The notes: generated by a model from the letters alone, not told the origin. A stretch of DNA of 64,000 bases from Pseudomonas sp. GV071 (GCF_003050835.1 NZ_QAOJ01000010.1:62001-126000); one strand, 5' to 3'; counted from the first letter of the stretch, positions 29,866-40,017 are shown. Made by a program: numbers and translations.

Positions 29866-30735
29866 TCAAGGCTTGGACTTCTCCAGATAACGGAAGAAGT
29901 CGCTGCTGGGGTCCAGCACCAACACGTCACGCTTGTCGGCGAAGCTTTCGCGGTAGGCACGTAGGCTGCGGTAGAAACCGTAGAACTCCTGGTCCATGCC
30001 GTAGGCTTTGGCGTAGATCGCCGAGGCCTTGGCATCACCGTCACCGCGCATCTCTTCCGCTTCACGATACGCTTCAGCCAGGATCACGCGCTTCTGCCGG
30101 TCGGCGTCAGCACGAATACCTTCGGCAAGCTCCTTACCTTTGGCGCGGTGCTCGCGGGCCTCACGTTCACGCTCGGAACTCATGCGGTCGAACACGCTGC
30201 GGTTGACCTCCTTGGGCAGGTCGATAGCCTTGACGCGAACGTCGACCACTTCGATACCCAACTCTTTCTGCGCCGCTTTGTTCAGTGAAGCCGTTACGTC
30301 TGCCATCAACGCATCGCGCTCGCCGGAAACCGACTCGTGCAAGGTGCGCTTACCAAACTGGTCACGCAGCGAGGCTTCCAGACGACGAGACAGACGCTCA
30401 TCGGCGATCTGCTTCATGCCCGACGTCGCGGTGTAGTAACGCTCAGCATCCAGCACCCGCCATTTGGCGTAGGCATCAACCATCAATGCCTTCTTTTCCA
30501 GGGTGAGGAAACGCGAGGTGGAGGAGTCCAGGGTCATCAGACGCGCGTCGAACTTGCGCACCTGGTTGACGTACGGAACCTTCACATGCAGGCCAGGCGC
30601 CACATCGGTCTGCACGATACGACCGAAGCGCAGCATGACCGCACGCTCGGTTTGCGAGACGATGTAGAAGCAGTTCCAGCCAACCAGCAAAACGACGACG
30701 CCGACAATCAGAGCAGCCAGTGATTTATTGCTCAT
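29866..30735 (-). CDS. hflC: HflC, membrane protease modulator
   Basis: 289 residues. An N-terminal membrane anchor (LAALIVGVVVLLVGWNCFYIV) precedes a periplasmic SPFH/band-7 domain (QTERAVMLRFGRIVQTDVAPGLHVKVP). With HflK it forms a ring complex that holds and restrains FtsH protease. The start codon overlaps the hflK stop by one base (TGATG), so translation is coupled. A terminator follows. Confidence 0.97.
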   Translation of the reverse strand: MSNKSLAALIVGVVVLLVGWNCFYIVSQTERAVMLRFGRIVQTDVAPGLHVKVPYVNQVRKFDARLMTLDSSTSRFLTLEKKALMVDAYAKWRVLDAERYYTATSGMKQIADERLSRRLEASLRDQFGKRTLHESVSGERDALMADVTASLNKAAQKELGIEVVDVRVKAIDLPKEVNRSVFDRMSSEREREAREHRAKGKELAEGIRADADRQKRVILAEAYREAEEMRGDGDAKASAIYAKAYGMDQEFYGFYRSLRAYRESFADKRDVLVLDPSSDFFRYLEKSKP

Positions 30736-31901
30736 CAGCGAGTCTCCCTTGTCCGCAGATCACGCTGTTGCAAATCAGCATTCACCCGCGTACCCAAATC
30801 AGCAGCGGCGGCATTGCTCGAAGCACTCGGCGCAGCGGCACCGCCACGGCTATCGATCATCTTGTCGAGCGGCAGATAAAGCAGATTGTTCTGCCCTTTC
30901 TCGCCGGTCACCAACACTTTGCTGGTGTTGGTCATCAGCTCTTGCATGGTGTCCAAGTACAGACGCTCGCGGGTAACTTCCGGCGCCTTGCGGTACTCGG
31001 CGACCAGTTTGGTGAAACGATCTGCTTCACCGGTCGAGCGGGAAACCACTTCATCGCGATAACCGCTGGCATCCTCGATCAAGCGCTGGGCCTGACCACG
31101 GGCTTCCGGCACAACACCGTTGGCGTAGGACTCGGCCAGGTTCTTCTCGCGCTGCTCGTCTTCACGGGCACGGATCACGTCATCGAAGGCTTCCTGAACT
31201 TCACGCGGCGCCGCGGCGCTCTGCAAGTTCACCTGGGTAACGGTGATACCGGTCTTGTACGTGTCCATAAAACGCTGCAAGCGCTCTTTGACTTCGCTGG
31301 CCATCAGTTCACGGCCTTCGGTGAGCACCTGGTCCATCGCGGTGGAACCCACCACATGGCGCACCGAGCTGTCGGTGGCCTGCTGCAGGCTCACTTCCGG
31401 CTGGTCAACGTTAAGTACGAAATCCTGCAGGTTGCTGATCTTGTATTGAACCGTCAGCGGTACCTCGATGATGTTCTCGTCCTCGGTGAGCATCTGCCCT
31501 TGCTTGCTGTAAGCACGCTCGCGGGTGACGTTCTCCTGGTACTTGCGATCAATCGGAGGGAAATAGATGTTGAGGCCTGGGCCGACGGTTTCGTAGTACT
31601 TGCCGAAGCGCAGCACCACGGCCTGTTCCTGCTCGTCGACAACATACACGGCGCTGTACAGCCAGATAGCAGCCAACACCGCAACGACCACAGCGATCAG
31701 GCCGAAGCCACCGCCACCGCCGCCACTGGAGCCACCATCGCTGTCACGTTTTTTACTGCCGCCGAACAGCCCGTTGAGGCTCTCCTGCAGCTTGCGGAAG
31801 GCTTCGTCGAGATCCGGTGGACCTTTGCGGTCACCGCCACCCTTGCGTCCACCCCAAGGGTCTTGATTGTTCGAGTTGCCACCCGGCTCATTCCAAGCCA
31901 T
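30735..31901 (-). CDS. hflK: HflK, membrane protease modulator
   Basis: 388 residues from ATG at 31901, with GGAGAG upstream. The Gly/Asn/Asp-rich N-terminus (MAWNEPGGNSNNQDPWGGRK) is typical. One membrane helix (FGLIAVVVAVLAAIWLYSAVYVV) is followed by the SPFH domain. A glycine-rich linker lies just before the helix. The C-terminus is low-complexity Ala/Ser. Partner of HflC. Confidence 0.97.
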   Translation of the reverse strand: MAWNEPGGNSNNQDPWGGRKGGGDRKGPPDLDEAFRKLQESLNGLFGGSKKRDSDGGSSGGGGGGFGLIAVVVAVLAAIWLYSAVYVVDEQEQAVVLRFGKYYETVGPGLNIYFPPIDRKYQENVTRERAYSKQGQMLTEDENIIEVPLTVQYKISNLQDFVLNVDQPEVSLQQATDSSVRHVVGSTAMDQVLTEGRELMASEVKERLQRFMDTYKTGITVTQVNLQSAAAPREVQEAFDDVIRAREDEQREKNLAESYANGVVPEARGQAQRLIEDASGYRDEVVSRSTGEADRFTKLVAEYRKAPEVTRERLYLDTMQELMTNTSKVLVTGEKGQNNLLYLPLDKMIDSRGGAAAPSASSNAAAADLGTRVNADLQQRDLRTRETR

Positions 31902-31997
31902 AGCGCTCTCCATACTGATAAAGCAAAGACGCGCCCACGGCGCGCCCGCCAATGCTACAGATGCCACCCAACAGCAGCAAAGCCACAGTCGCAGGCT

Positions 31998-33299
31998 TTA
32001 TTGCAAAGTGTGTTGCTCCAGAAACTCTGACGGCTGCCAGCCTTCACGACTGATCAACCTATTCAACTCCACACGTGGAACCCGCACAGCCAAGAGACTG
32101 GCGCCCTGCTCATCATGCGCTTCGGTTTGCACTACGCCCAAGGCAAAAAACTGCGCGCGCAGGCGGCCCAACTTCTGCGGCAGGCACAAGGTGCCTACAA
32201 ACAGATCGTTGCCGAGCAACTCGGCAACCGCCTGCGACAACAACTCAAGGCCACGCCCATCACGGGCCGACAACCACACCCGCTGCGGACGCCCCGCTTC
32301 ATCACGCTGAATCTGCGGCTCGACGCCTTCGAGCAGATCCAGCTTGTTGTACACCTCGAGAATCGGCAGCTCATCAGCACCGATTTCCGTCAGCACCGCT
32401 AACACCTGCTCGATCTGCTGCTGACGGTCCGGCTCGTGCGCGTCGATCACATGCAGCAGCAAGTCGGAGTTGCTCGACTCCTCCAGCGTAGCGCGAAAGG
32501 CCTCGACCAGCTTGTGCGGCAAATGACGGATAAACCCCACGGTATCGGCCAGCACAATGGGGCCGAGGTCATCCAGCTCCAGGCGGCGCAGCGTCGGGTC
32601 GAGGGTGGCGAACAGTTGATCCGCCGCGTACACCTCTGACTGGGTAACGGCGTTGAACAGGGTGGATTTACCGGCGTTGGTATAGCCCACCAGCGAAACG
32701 GAGGGAATATCCGCACGCTTACGCCCGCGCCGTGCCTGCTCACGCTGGCTGCGCACGCGTTCGAGTTTCTGTTTGATCTGACCGATACGCACCCGCAGCA
32801 AGCGGCGGTCGGTTTCCAGCTGGGTTTCACCCGGACCACGCAGACCGATACCGCCCTTCTGCCGTTCCAAGTGGGTCCAGCCGCGAACCAGGCGCGTGCT
32901 CAGGTGATCGAGCTGCGCCAGCTCAACCTGCAACTTACCCTCATGGGTGCGTGCACGCTGGGCAAAGATATCCAGAATCAGCCCCGTACGGTCGAGCACG
33001 CGACACTCGAACACACGTTCAAGGTTGCGTTCCTGACTCGGGGTAAGGATGTGGTTGAAGATAACCAGATCGGCCTGCTCGGCCTTGACCAGGTCGCGTA
33101 ACTCCTCGACCTTGCCACTGCCAATCAGAAATTTTGCGGTCGGCCGATGACGTGGCACGTTAATGAACGCCACCGTGTCCGCACCCGCCGAGTGGGCGAG
33201 CTCTTGGAACTCCTGCGGATCTTCGCGCGCCTCTGGGTCTTGGCCTTCCAGATGAACCAGGATGGCCCGTTCACCACCTTCATGACGCTCGAAGAACAA
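31998..33299 (-). CDS. hflX: GTPase HflX
   Basis: 433 residues. The start is an unusual TTG at 33299, supported by AGGAG (33306-33310) six bases upstream; no ATG or GTG lies at that spacing. The N-terminal HflX domain (RPTAKFLIGSGKVEELRDLV) is followed by the GTPase domain with G1 GYTNAGKS, G3 DTVGFIRHLP and G4 NKLD. It is a ribosome-associated GTPase that splits stalled 70S ribosomes after stress. It begins 12 bases after the hfq stop, in the hfq-hflX-hflK-hflC run. Confidence 0.97.
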   Translation of the reverse strand: MFFERHEGGERAILVHLEGQDPEAREDPQEFQELAHSAGADTVAFINVPRHRPTAKFLIGSGKVEELRDLVKAEQADLVIFNHILTPSQERNLERVFECRVLDRTGLILDIFAQRARTHEGKLQVELAQLDHLSTRLVRGWTHLERQKGGIGLRGPGETQLETDRRLLRVRIGQIKQKLERVRSQREQARRGRKRADIPSVSLVGYTNAGKSTLFNAVTQSEVYAADQLFATLDPTLRRLELDDLGPIVLADTVGFIRHLPHKLVEAFRATLEESSNSDLLLHVIDAHEPDRQQQIEQVLAVLTEIGADELPILEVYNKLDLLEGVEPQIQRDEAGRPQRVWLSARDGRGLELLSQAVAELLGNDLFVGTLCLPQKLGRLRAQFFALGVVQTEAHDEQGASLLAVRVPRVELNRLISREGWQPSEFLEQHTLQ

Positions 33300-33311
33300 A
33301 GCAGACTCCTA

Positions 33312-33572
33312 TCAGGCGTTACCTGGTTCTGCTTCGACTTGCTCGCCTTCTGTCGCGCTCGGCAGACGAACCGGACGGCTCGGCACCACAGTGGAGATTG
33401 CGTGCTTGTAGACCATTTGGCTGACAGTGTTCTTCAGCAAAATAACAAACTGGTCGAAGGATTCGATCTGGCCTTGCAGCTTGATGCCGTTAACCAAATA
33501 AATTGAAACCGGTACGCGTTCCTTACGCAGGGTATTGAGGTAAGGGTCTTGTAGCGAATGCCCTTTTGACAT
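33312..33572 (-). CDS. hfq: RNA chaperone Hfq
   Basis: 86 residues from ATG at 33572, with GGAG about eight bases upstream. Sm1 (VSIYLVNGIKLQGQIESFDQFVILL) and Sm2 (YKHAISTVVPSR) motifs are intact, including the proximal-face residues. The C-terminal tail is short and acidic (EGEQVEAEPGNA), like other Pseudomonas Hfq and unlike the long tail of E. coli. It forms a hexamer that pairs small RNAs with mRNAs and works with Crc in Pseudomonas. Confidence 0.98.
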   Translation of the reverse strand: MSKGHSLQDPYLNTLRKERVPVSIYLVNGIKLQGQIESFDQFVILLKNTVSQMVYKHAISTVVPSRPVRLPSATEGEQVEAEPGNA

Positions 33573-33665
33573 GTGCCGCACTCCTTTGGAGATCGATAGT
33601 TATAGTATGAAAAGTGGTGGACTTAGCCGCCTTACCCCCAAGAGTAGACGGCAATAAGCAAGGTC

Positions 33666-34640
33666 TCAGTCCAATATGGAGACCGACTTCAAGTATTTCA
33701 AGGCACGTGGCAGATTGTCGCAAGCCAGACTGTCTAGCCAGTGCAGATTGGACCAACTGCGCAACCAGGTGAACTGTCTTTTGGCTAATTGACGAGTGGC
33801 GATAACGCCTCGCTCGACCATTTGCTCCCGACTCAGGTTGCCGTCGAGGTAATCCCAGACCTGGCGATAACCCACTGCCCGTATAGACGGCAACCCGACA
33901 TGCAGGTCACCTCTACTGCGCAGGGCTTCGACCTCTTCGACAAAGCCCTGTTCCATCATGGCCTGAAATCTTTCGGCAATCCGCGCGTGCAAAACCTGGC
34001 GTTGCGCAGGCGCAATGGCCAAGTTGGCGACAGTATAGGGGAATTGCGGGGCACCGGCTGTGCTAGAACCGCCGTTTTGAGCGGCTTGACGCTCTCTAAG
34101 CGACGTCATGGTCTGGCCGCTGACCAGAAATACTTCCAAGGCTCGGGTGAGCCGTTGCGGGTCATTGGGGTGAATACGCGCCGCGGACTCCGGGTCCACC
34201 GCCGCCAATTCCCGGTGCAACACCTCCCAACCTTCGCTCGCCGCACGCTGTTCCAGCAGCGCGCGCACCTCGGCATCGGCGGCTGGCATATCGGCCAGGC
34301 CTTCCTGCAATGCCTTGTAATACAGCATGGTGCCGCCCACCAGCAGTGGAATACGGCCTTTGGCGGTGATTTCGGCCATGGCCGCCAGCGCGTCGGCGCT
34401 GAATTCAGCGGCGGAGTAACGCTCGGCGGGGTCGCGGATATCGATCAGGCGATGGGGAAACTCCGCCAACAGCTGCTTCGACGGCTTTGCCGTGCCGATA
34501 TCCATGCCACGGTAGATCAGCGCCGAGTCGACGCTGATCAACTCGCAGGGCAAATGCTGGGTCAGCTCGATGGCCAGGTCGGTCTTACCGGCGGCCGTCG
34601 GCCCCATGAGGAATATTGCCGGAGGCAGGCGGCTGGACAT
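33666..34640 (-). CDS. miaA: tRNA dimethylallyltransferase
   Basis: 324 residues. P-loop GPTAAGKTD is at the N-terminus, with the DSALIYRGMDIGTAKP and GYRQVWDYLDG motifs. It isoprenylates A37 of tRNAs that read UNN codons. It starts 12 bases after the mutL stop and ends about 95 bases before hfq, the usual order. Confidence 0.97.
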   Translation of the reverse strand: MSSRLPPAIFLMGPTAAGKTDLAIELTQHLPCELISVDSALIYRGMDIGTAKPSKQLLAEFPHRLIDIRDPAERYSAAEFSADALAAMAEITAKGRIPLLVGGTMLYYKALQEGLADMPAADAEVRALLEQRAASEGWEVLHRELAAVDPESAARIHPNDPQRLTRALEVFLVSGQTMTSLRERQAAQNGGSSTAGAPQFPYTVANLAIAPAQRQVLHARIAERFQAMMEQGFVEEVEALRSRGDLHVGLPSIRAVGYRQVWDYLDGNLSREQMVERGVIATRQLAKRQFTWLRSWSNLHWLDSLACDNLPRALKYLKSVSILD

Positions 34641-34652
34641 AGAAGGTAGCCC

Positions 34653-36554
34653 TTAGCGGCCGCGCATAAAGAGTTTGTCGAGATCATCCATGCCCAGCTG
34701 CGTCCAGGTCGGCCGACCGTGGTTGCATTGGCCGCTGCGCTCGGTGCTTTCCATATCGCGCAACAGGCCGTTCATTTCCGGGATGGTCAGACGGCGGTTG
34801 GCACGCACGGCGCCGTGGCAGGCCATGGTGCCAAGTAACTCGTTTAGGTGAGCCTGAATGCGGTCACTGGTGCCGTATTCCATCAGGTCGGCGACCACAT
34901 CATGCACCAGGCGATTGGCCTCAGCCTGTTTGAGCAAGGCCGGGATCTGGCGAATAGCGAGGGTTTCCGGGCCCAGGCGCTGCAGCTCAAACCCCAGGCG
35001 CTGGAACCAGGCGGCATGTTCTTCAGCGCAATCGGCTTCACGCTGGCTTACGGCAATCGACTCCGGCACCAGCAGCGGTTGGCCGCTCAGGCCTTCGCTG
35101 GCCATGGCGATTTTCAGGCGCTCATAGGTGATGCGCTCGTGGGCGGCGTGCATGTCCACCAGCACCATGCCGACAGCATTCTCAGCCAGGATGTACACGC
35201 CCTTGAGCTGCGCCAGGGCGTAGCCCAGCGGCGGGATGTCACCCTGGTTGTCCGGCAAGGCCGCTGGCGTCGGGCCGTTGGCCAGGGGCGTAAAGTACTC
35301 GCGGTACACGCCCTGGCTCTCGGCCATCGGCAGGCCAGAGGTTGGCTGCGGCGCGGAATATCCCCCTTGGTACCCACTACCCGGCGCACGCCAGGTGTTT
35401 TCACTTAGCGGGCGCTCGAGCACATTTGCCGACAGGCTCATCTCATTTTGCGGGCCGAACTCGCCCGCGGCCTGCCCAGTGGGCCGCAACATACCGGCCA
35501 CGGCAGCCGGCGCGGCCAGTTGGTCTTCCGGGCGCACCTCGCCCAGGGCGCGGTGCAAAGTGCCATAGAGGAAATCGTGAACCATGCGGTTATCGCGAAA
35601 GCGCACTTCATGCTTGGTCGGGTGCACATTGACGTCGACCACAGTCGGGTCGATTTCCAGAAACAGCACAAAGGTCGGATGCCGGCCATTGAACAGCACG
35701 TCGCGGTAGGCCTGGCGAATCGCGTGAGCCACCAGTTTGTCGCGCACCGCGCGGCCATTGACGAAGAAATACTGCAGGTCGGTGTTGCTGCGCGAAAAGG
35801 TTGGCAAGCCCACCCAGCCCCACAGGCGCAGACCGTTGCGCTCGATCTCGATCGGCATTGCCTGCTCGAGGAAAGCCGAACCGCAAACCGCCGCCACGCG
35901 CCGGGCACGACCGGCTTCATCCGGCGCCTCATGCAGCGCCAGCACTGTCTTGCCGTTATGGCGCAGGTGGAAGGCCACATCAAAGCGCGCCAGGGCCTGA
36001 CGTTTGACCGCGTCCTGGACGTTGTCGAATTCGGTCTTTTCCGAGCGCAGGAACTTGCGCCGCGCCGGGGTGTTGAAAAACAGGTCGCGCACTTCCACCG
36101 AAGTACCCACAGGGTGGGCGGCGGGTTGCACCCGAGGCGCCATGTCGCGACCTTCGGTTTCCACCTGCCAGGCCTGCTCGGCGTCGGCGGTACGCGAAGT
36201 CAGGGTCAGGCGCGCGACGGAACTGATCGACGCCAGCGCCTCACCGCGAAAACCCATGCTCATCACGGCTTCGAGGTCTTCCAGTTCGCGGATCTTGCTC
36301 GTCGCGTGCCGCGCCAATGCCAGCGGCAGGTCTTCGGCGGCGATACCGCTGCCGTCATCGCGCACGCGCAACAACTTGGTGCCACCGAGTTCGGCGTCGA
36401 TATCGATGCGGGTGGCGCCGGAGTCGAGGCTGTTTTCCAGCAGCTCCTTGATCACCGAAGACGGCCGCTCAACCACCTCCCCCGCAGCAATCTGGTTGGC
36501 CAGGCGCGGGCTTAACAACTCAATCCGCGCTTGCGGCGAATAGAGGTTGCTCAT
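34653..36554 (-). CDS. mutL: DNA mismatch repair protein MutL
   Basis: 633 residues. The N-terminal GHKL ATPase is intact: ELLENSLDSGA, DDGSGI, RHATSKI, GFRGEAL. A variable linker (about 335-440) precedes the C-terminal dimerisation domain, which carries DMHAAHERITYE, fitting the D[M/Q]HA(X)2E(X)4E endonuclease motif, and CHGAVRANRRL near the end. It therefore belongs to the nicking type of MutL rather than the E. coli type. The start overlaps the amiB stop by four bases. Confidence 0.97.
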   Translation of the reverse strand: MSNLYSPQARIELLSPRLANQIAAGEVVERPSSVIKELLENSLDSGATRIDIDAELGGTKLLRVRDDGSGIAAEDLPLALARHATSKIRELEDLEAVMSMGFRGEALASISSVARLTLTSRTADAEQAWQVETEGRDMAPRVQPAAHPVGTSVEVRDLFFNTPARRKFLRSEKTEFDNVQDAVKRQALARFDVAFHLRHNGKTVLALHEAPDEAGRARRVAAVCGSAFLEQAMPIEIERNGLRLWGWVGLPTFSRSNTDLQYFFVNGRAVRDKLVAHAIRQAYRDVLFNGRHPTFVLFLEIDPTVVDVNVHPTKHEVRFRDNRMVHDFLYGTLHRALGEVRPEDQLAAPAAVAGMLRPTGQAAGEFGPQNEMSLSANVLERPLSENTWRAPGSGYQGGYSAPQPTSGLPMAESQGVYREYFTPLANGPTPAALPDNQGDIPPLGYALAQLKGVYILAENAVGMVLVDMHAAHERITYERLKIAMASEGLSGQPLLVPESIAVSQREADCAEEHAAWFQRLGFELQRLGPETLAIRQIPALLKQAEANRLVHDVVADLMEYGTSDRIQAHLNELLGTMACHGAVRANRRLTIPEMNGLLRDMESTERSGQCNHGRPTWTQLGMDDLDKLFMRGR

Positions 36555-37969
36555 GGCTGTGCCACCAGCGCGGTGGGCGGAATCTGCAGGTGCTGGCCGG
36601 CCTTGAGGGAATCGCTTTTGAGGTTGTTGGCCGAGCGGATGGCCGCTTGGGTTACTTGATACCGTTGGGCAATCAACGCCAGGCTTTCACCGGGAGCCAC
36701 CATGTGGTCACGCGGGCCAGGGGCGATCTTGCCGGAGTCACGCAGGAAGGCAATGTAAGTGCCTGGCGGCGGGTTCTGCTGGAAGAACTGGCGGATACCG
36801 CTGGAAATCGAACGCGCCAGCGACTGCTGGTGGCTGCCGGAGGCCAGCTTCGCCGATTCGTTGGGGTTGGAGATAAACCCGGTTTCCACCAGGATCGACG
36901 GGATGTCCGGCGACTTCAGCACCATAAACCCAGCCTGCTCTACCCGACGTTTGTGCAATGAGGTCACGCTGCCCAGATTGCTCAGCACCTTCTGGCCGAC
37001 GTTGAGGCTGGAAGACAACGAAGCCGTCATCGACAGGTCGAGCAGTACCCCGGCGAGCATCGGGTCCTTGTCGTCGAGGCTGACGTTGCCGGCACCGCCG
37101 ATCAAGTCGGAGCGGTTTTCACTGTCGGCCAACCAGCGCGCCGTTTCCGAGGTAGCGCCGCGATCCGACAAGGCGAACACCGAGGCACCGAACGCCGATG
37201 AGCTGGGCGCGGCATCAGCATGAATGGAAACGAACAGGTCCGCGCCCTTCTTGCGGGCGATTTCGGTGCGTTTACGCAGCGGAATGAAGTAGTCACCGGT
37301 ACGCACCAACTCGGCACGGTAGCCCTTGGTGGCGTTGACCTGGCGCTGCAGCTCCTTGGCGATACCGAGCACCACGTCTTTCTCGCGGGCGCCGCGCGGG
37401 CCTAGCGCACCAGGGTCTTCGCCGCCGTGGCCGGCGTCGATGGCGACCACGATGTCGCGCTTGCCGCTCGGGTCGGGCGGAGTCAGTTTGGGTGGCGGCT
37501 GGGTCGGCGACACCGGCGCTTCTGGCGCGGCGGCGGTGGTGGTCGAAGGCAGGCTCGGCGAGCTGTCGGCACCCTGGTCGAACAGATCGACCACCAGACG
37601 GTCGCCGTACTGCTGGTTGGGCGCCAGGGTGAAGCTTTTCGGCGTCACGGGAGAGGACAGGTCGATGACGATGCGCAAGTCGGTCGGCGAGCGCTGCGCC
37701 GAGCGCACGCTGGTGATCGGCGTATTGGCTATCGACAGCTGCTCAAGCTTGGTCGCCAGGGTGGCGCCATTGACGTCGATGACGATGCGGTTGGGCGAGG
37801 TCAGGGTGAATACGCTGTGGGTCACCGGACCGGAGAGGTCGAACACCAGGCGGGTGTTATCCGGAGCGCGCCACAGCCGTACGCTCTTGATATCGGCCGC
37901 AGCCACAATGTCGGCAGCCAATACAGCAAGCAGCACAGCAACCCCGGTAACCAGCGCGCGCATGCGCAT
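36551..37969 (-). CDS. amiB: N-acetylmuramoyl-L-alanine amidase AmiB
   Basis: About 472 residues. A signal sequence (ALVTGVAVLLAVLAADIVAA) leads into an AMIN domain (about 25-130), a Pro/Ala linker, the zinc Amidase_3 domain starting VVAIDAGHGGEDPGA with a second metal site at SIHADAAP, and a C-terminal LysM repeat (HMVAPGESLALIAQRYQV). It splits septal peptidoglycan in the periplasm. Possible starts are GTG at 37981, ATG at 37969 or ATG at 37963; 37969 is chosen for its spacing to a G-rich ribosome site. It lies between tsaE and mutL. Confidence 0.95.
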   Translation of the reverse strand: MRMRALVTGVAVLLAVLAADIVAAADIKSVRLWRAPDNTRLVFDLSGPVTHSVFTLTSPNRIVIDVNGATLATKLEQLSIANTPITSVRSAQRSPTDLRIVIDLSSPVTPKSFTLAPNQQYGDRLVVDLFDQGADSSPSLPSTTTAAAPEAPVSPTQPPPKLTPPDPSGKRDIVVAIDAGHGGEDPGALGPRGAREKDVVLGIAKELQRQVNATKGYRAELVRTGDYFIPLRKRTEIARKKGADLFVSIHADAAPSSSAFGASVFALSDRGATSETARWLADSENRSDLIGGAGNVSLDDKDPMLAGVLLDLSMTASLSSSLNVGQKVLSNLGSVTSLHKRRVEQAGFMVLKSPDIPSILVETGFISNPNESAKLASGSHQQSLARSISSGIRQFFQQNPPPGTYIAFLRDSGKIAPGPRDHMVAPGESLALIAQRYQVTQAAIRSANNLKSDSLKAGQHLQIPPTALVAQP

Positions 37970-37985
37970 ACCCAACCCCACTCTC

Positions 37986-38468
37986 TTATTGATGCTTTTC
38001 GTATTTGGTTAAGGCGGCACACCAGGCCTCGCCCAATCCGTTGTGCGACGTAAAACGCAGCAGGCGCCCGCTCTTATGGGGGCTAATGGTAATGGTCAGG
38101 TCCGCCTTTGGCAAAACGCCTGCTCCGCGCTGCGGCCATTCGATCAGGCAGAGCGCATCGCCCTCGAAATAATCGCGAATACCCAGAAACTCAAGCTCTT
38201 CCGGATCGGCCAGGCGGTACAGGTCAAAGTGGTAAGCGCGCACCGCGCCCAGCTCATAGGGTTCGACCAAGGTGAAGGTCGGGCTCTTCACCGCGCCCGT
38301 GTGGCCAAGGCCACGAATGATGCCGCGCGACAGGGTGGTTTTGCCCGCCCCCAGGTCGCCATGCAGGTAGATGATGCCGCGCCCGCCGGTCAACTCGGCG
38401 ATCCGCGCGCCCAACTCCAGCATCGACGCTTCGTCGGCTTTATAGATATCCACACTCAGTTCAGACAT
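37986..38468 (-). CDS. tsaE: tRNA t6A biosynthesis ATPase TsaE
   Basis: 160 residues, YjeE family. Walker A is GDLGAGKTT near residue 40, with VKSPTFTLVEPY after it. It works with TsaB, TsaC and TsaD to make t6A at position 37 of ANN-decoding tRNAs. The gene overlaps the end of nnr by 13 bases, and amiB starts within about 17 bases of its stop. Confidence 0.96.
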   Translation of the reverse strand: MSELSVDIYKADEASMLELGARIAELTGGRGIIYLHGDLGAGKTTLSRGIIRGLGHTGAVKSPTFTLVEPYELGAVRAYHFDLYRLADPEELEFLGIRDYFEGDALCLIEWPQRGAGVLPKADLTITISPHKSGRLLRFTSHNGLGEAWCAALTKYEKHQ

Positions 38469-39955
38469 GGCGACTGTTCCTGCAAAAGCTGACGAATAAC
38501 GGTAATCAGATCACTGGCGGCCAGGCCGCGGCCCTGCGCGCCCAATTGTTCCCCGGCCCGCGCATGCAGCCAGACACCCAGGCTGGCTGCTGCGAAGGCC
38601 GGCATACCCTGGGCCAGCAATGCGCCAATGACGCCAGCCAGCACATCACCCAAACCGGCACCGGCCATGGCCGGATGGCCGTGGTCGCACAGATTGAGTT
38701 GACCATCCGGCGCAGCAACCAGGCTGCCGGCCCCTTTGAGCACCGTCACCACCGCGTACTTCTGCGCCAGCGCCTGGGCGGCGGCCGGGCGGTCGGCCTG
38801 CACCTGGGCGGTGGAAATGCCCAGCAAACGCGCCGCCTCGCCGGGATGGGGAGTAATAACGCTGCCCGCTGGCAAGGCGCACGGCGCTGCTGCCAACAGG
38901 TTCAGCGCATCGGCGTCCCAGACCTGCGGCAATTCGGCGCTGCGTGCGACTGAAAACAGGCTGCGGCCCCAGGCCTCCTGACCAAGGCCAGGGCCCACCA
39001 CCAGCACTGTGGCGCGGTTGGTCAGGGCTAGCAGTTGGTTGGCCGAGCTGACCCCGGCCGTCATTATTTCCGGGCGTCGTACCAGTGCCGCCGGCACATG
39101 CTCCGGGCGAGTCGCCAGCGACACCATGCCAGCGCCACTGCGCAAGGCGCTTTCGGCGCTTAGCAGCGCGGCACCGCCGAAACCTCGATCTCCGCCGACC
39201 ACCAGCACCTGGCCGAACTGGCCCTTATGTGCGGTTGGCGAACGCGGCGGCAGTTGCGGCAGGGTGGCGACCGCCAGACGCTGCGCCACGGCCTCGGTTT
39301 GCGTCACCAGGCGCGAATCCGCCTGCAGGTCGTCGAACAGCAGATGGCCCACCAGCGCCGGCGCTTCACCGGTGAACAGGCCGATCTTCAGACCTATAAA
39401 GGTCACGGTCAGATCAGCCTTCACCGCCGCGCCCAAGGCGACGCCGGTATCGGCGCACAAGCCGGACGGCAGGTCCAGCGCCAGCACGGGCAGGCCGCTC
39501 GCATTGATGCCTGCGATCACCTGGGCGTAAGGCGCGCGCACCTCGCCGGTAAGGCCAGTGCCGAGCAGGCCGTCGACCAGCACACCACGAAGTGCGGCAC
39601 CGTCCTGCCAAAGCTCGGCGTTCACACCGGCAGTCTTGGCTTCGGCATATGCACTGGCCGCATCTCCCGAAAGGCGGGCCGGATCGCCCACCGCATACAC
39701 CTGCACCTGCCAGCCGGCGCGCTGGGCCAGCGCGGCCAACAAATAGGCGTCACCGGCATTGTTGCCATGCCCGGCCAACACCGTGACCACCTGCTCCTGC
39801 GGCCAACGCTGACGCAATGCACGCCAGGCCGCATGGGCAGCGCGCTGCATCAGCTCAAAGCCGGGAGTGCCCGCGGCAATCAGGCGGGCGTCGAGATCAC
39901 GTACCTGGGCGGCACTGTGTAAAGCGGTGGGCAGGGGGGCGTTGGAATGCGGCAT
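38456..39955 (-). CDS. nnr: Bifunctional NAD(P)H-hydrate epimerase/dehydratase
   Basis: 499 residues. The N-terminal YjeF epimerase domain (GHGNNAGDAYLLA near residue 65, VDGLLGTGLTG near 130) is fused to a C-terminal ADP-dependent dehydratase of the carbohydrate-kinase fold (GDRGFGGAALL, VVGPGLGQ, TPHPGEAARLL, AGAGLGDVLAG). It repairs damaged hydrated NAD(P)H. It starts 62 bases from the divergent queG gene. Confidence 0.96.
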   Translation of the reverse strand: MPHSNAPLPTALHSAAQVRDLDARLIAAGTPGFELMQRAAHAAWRALRQRWPQEQVVTVLAGHGNNAGDAYLLAALAQRAGWQVQVYAVGDPARLSGDAASAYAEAKTAGVNAELWQDGAALRGVLVDGLLGTGLTGEVRAPYAQVIAGINASGLPVLALDLPSGLCADTGVALGAAVKADLTVTFIGLKIGLFTGEAPALVGHLLFDDLQADSRLVTQTEAVAQRLAVATLPQLPPRSPTAHKGQFGQVLVVGGDRGFGGAALLSAESALRSGAGMVSLATRPEHVPAALVRRPEIMTAGVSSANQLLALTNRATVLVVGPGLGQEAWGRSLFSVARSAELPQVWDADALNLLAAAPCALPAGSVITPHPGEAARLLGISTAQVQADRPAAAQALAQKYAVVTVLKGAGSLVAAPDGQLNLCDHGHPAMAGAGLGDVLAGVIGALLAQGMPAFAAASLGVWLHARAGEQLGAQGRGLAASDLITVIRQLLQEQSPCLN

Positions 39956-40017
39956 GCGTCAGTCAGCTCGGATGTCTGGCAGAATTATACGCACGTCCGC
40001 CCCGGTTGCCTGTTGCC

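Noticed and set aside
39817..40017. Extended N-terminus of queG overlapping nnr
   Set aside because: The extension is antisense to nnr and has no queG-family features; family similarity begins at the ATG at 40018.
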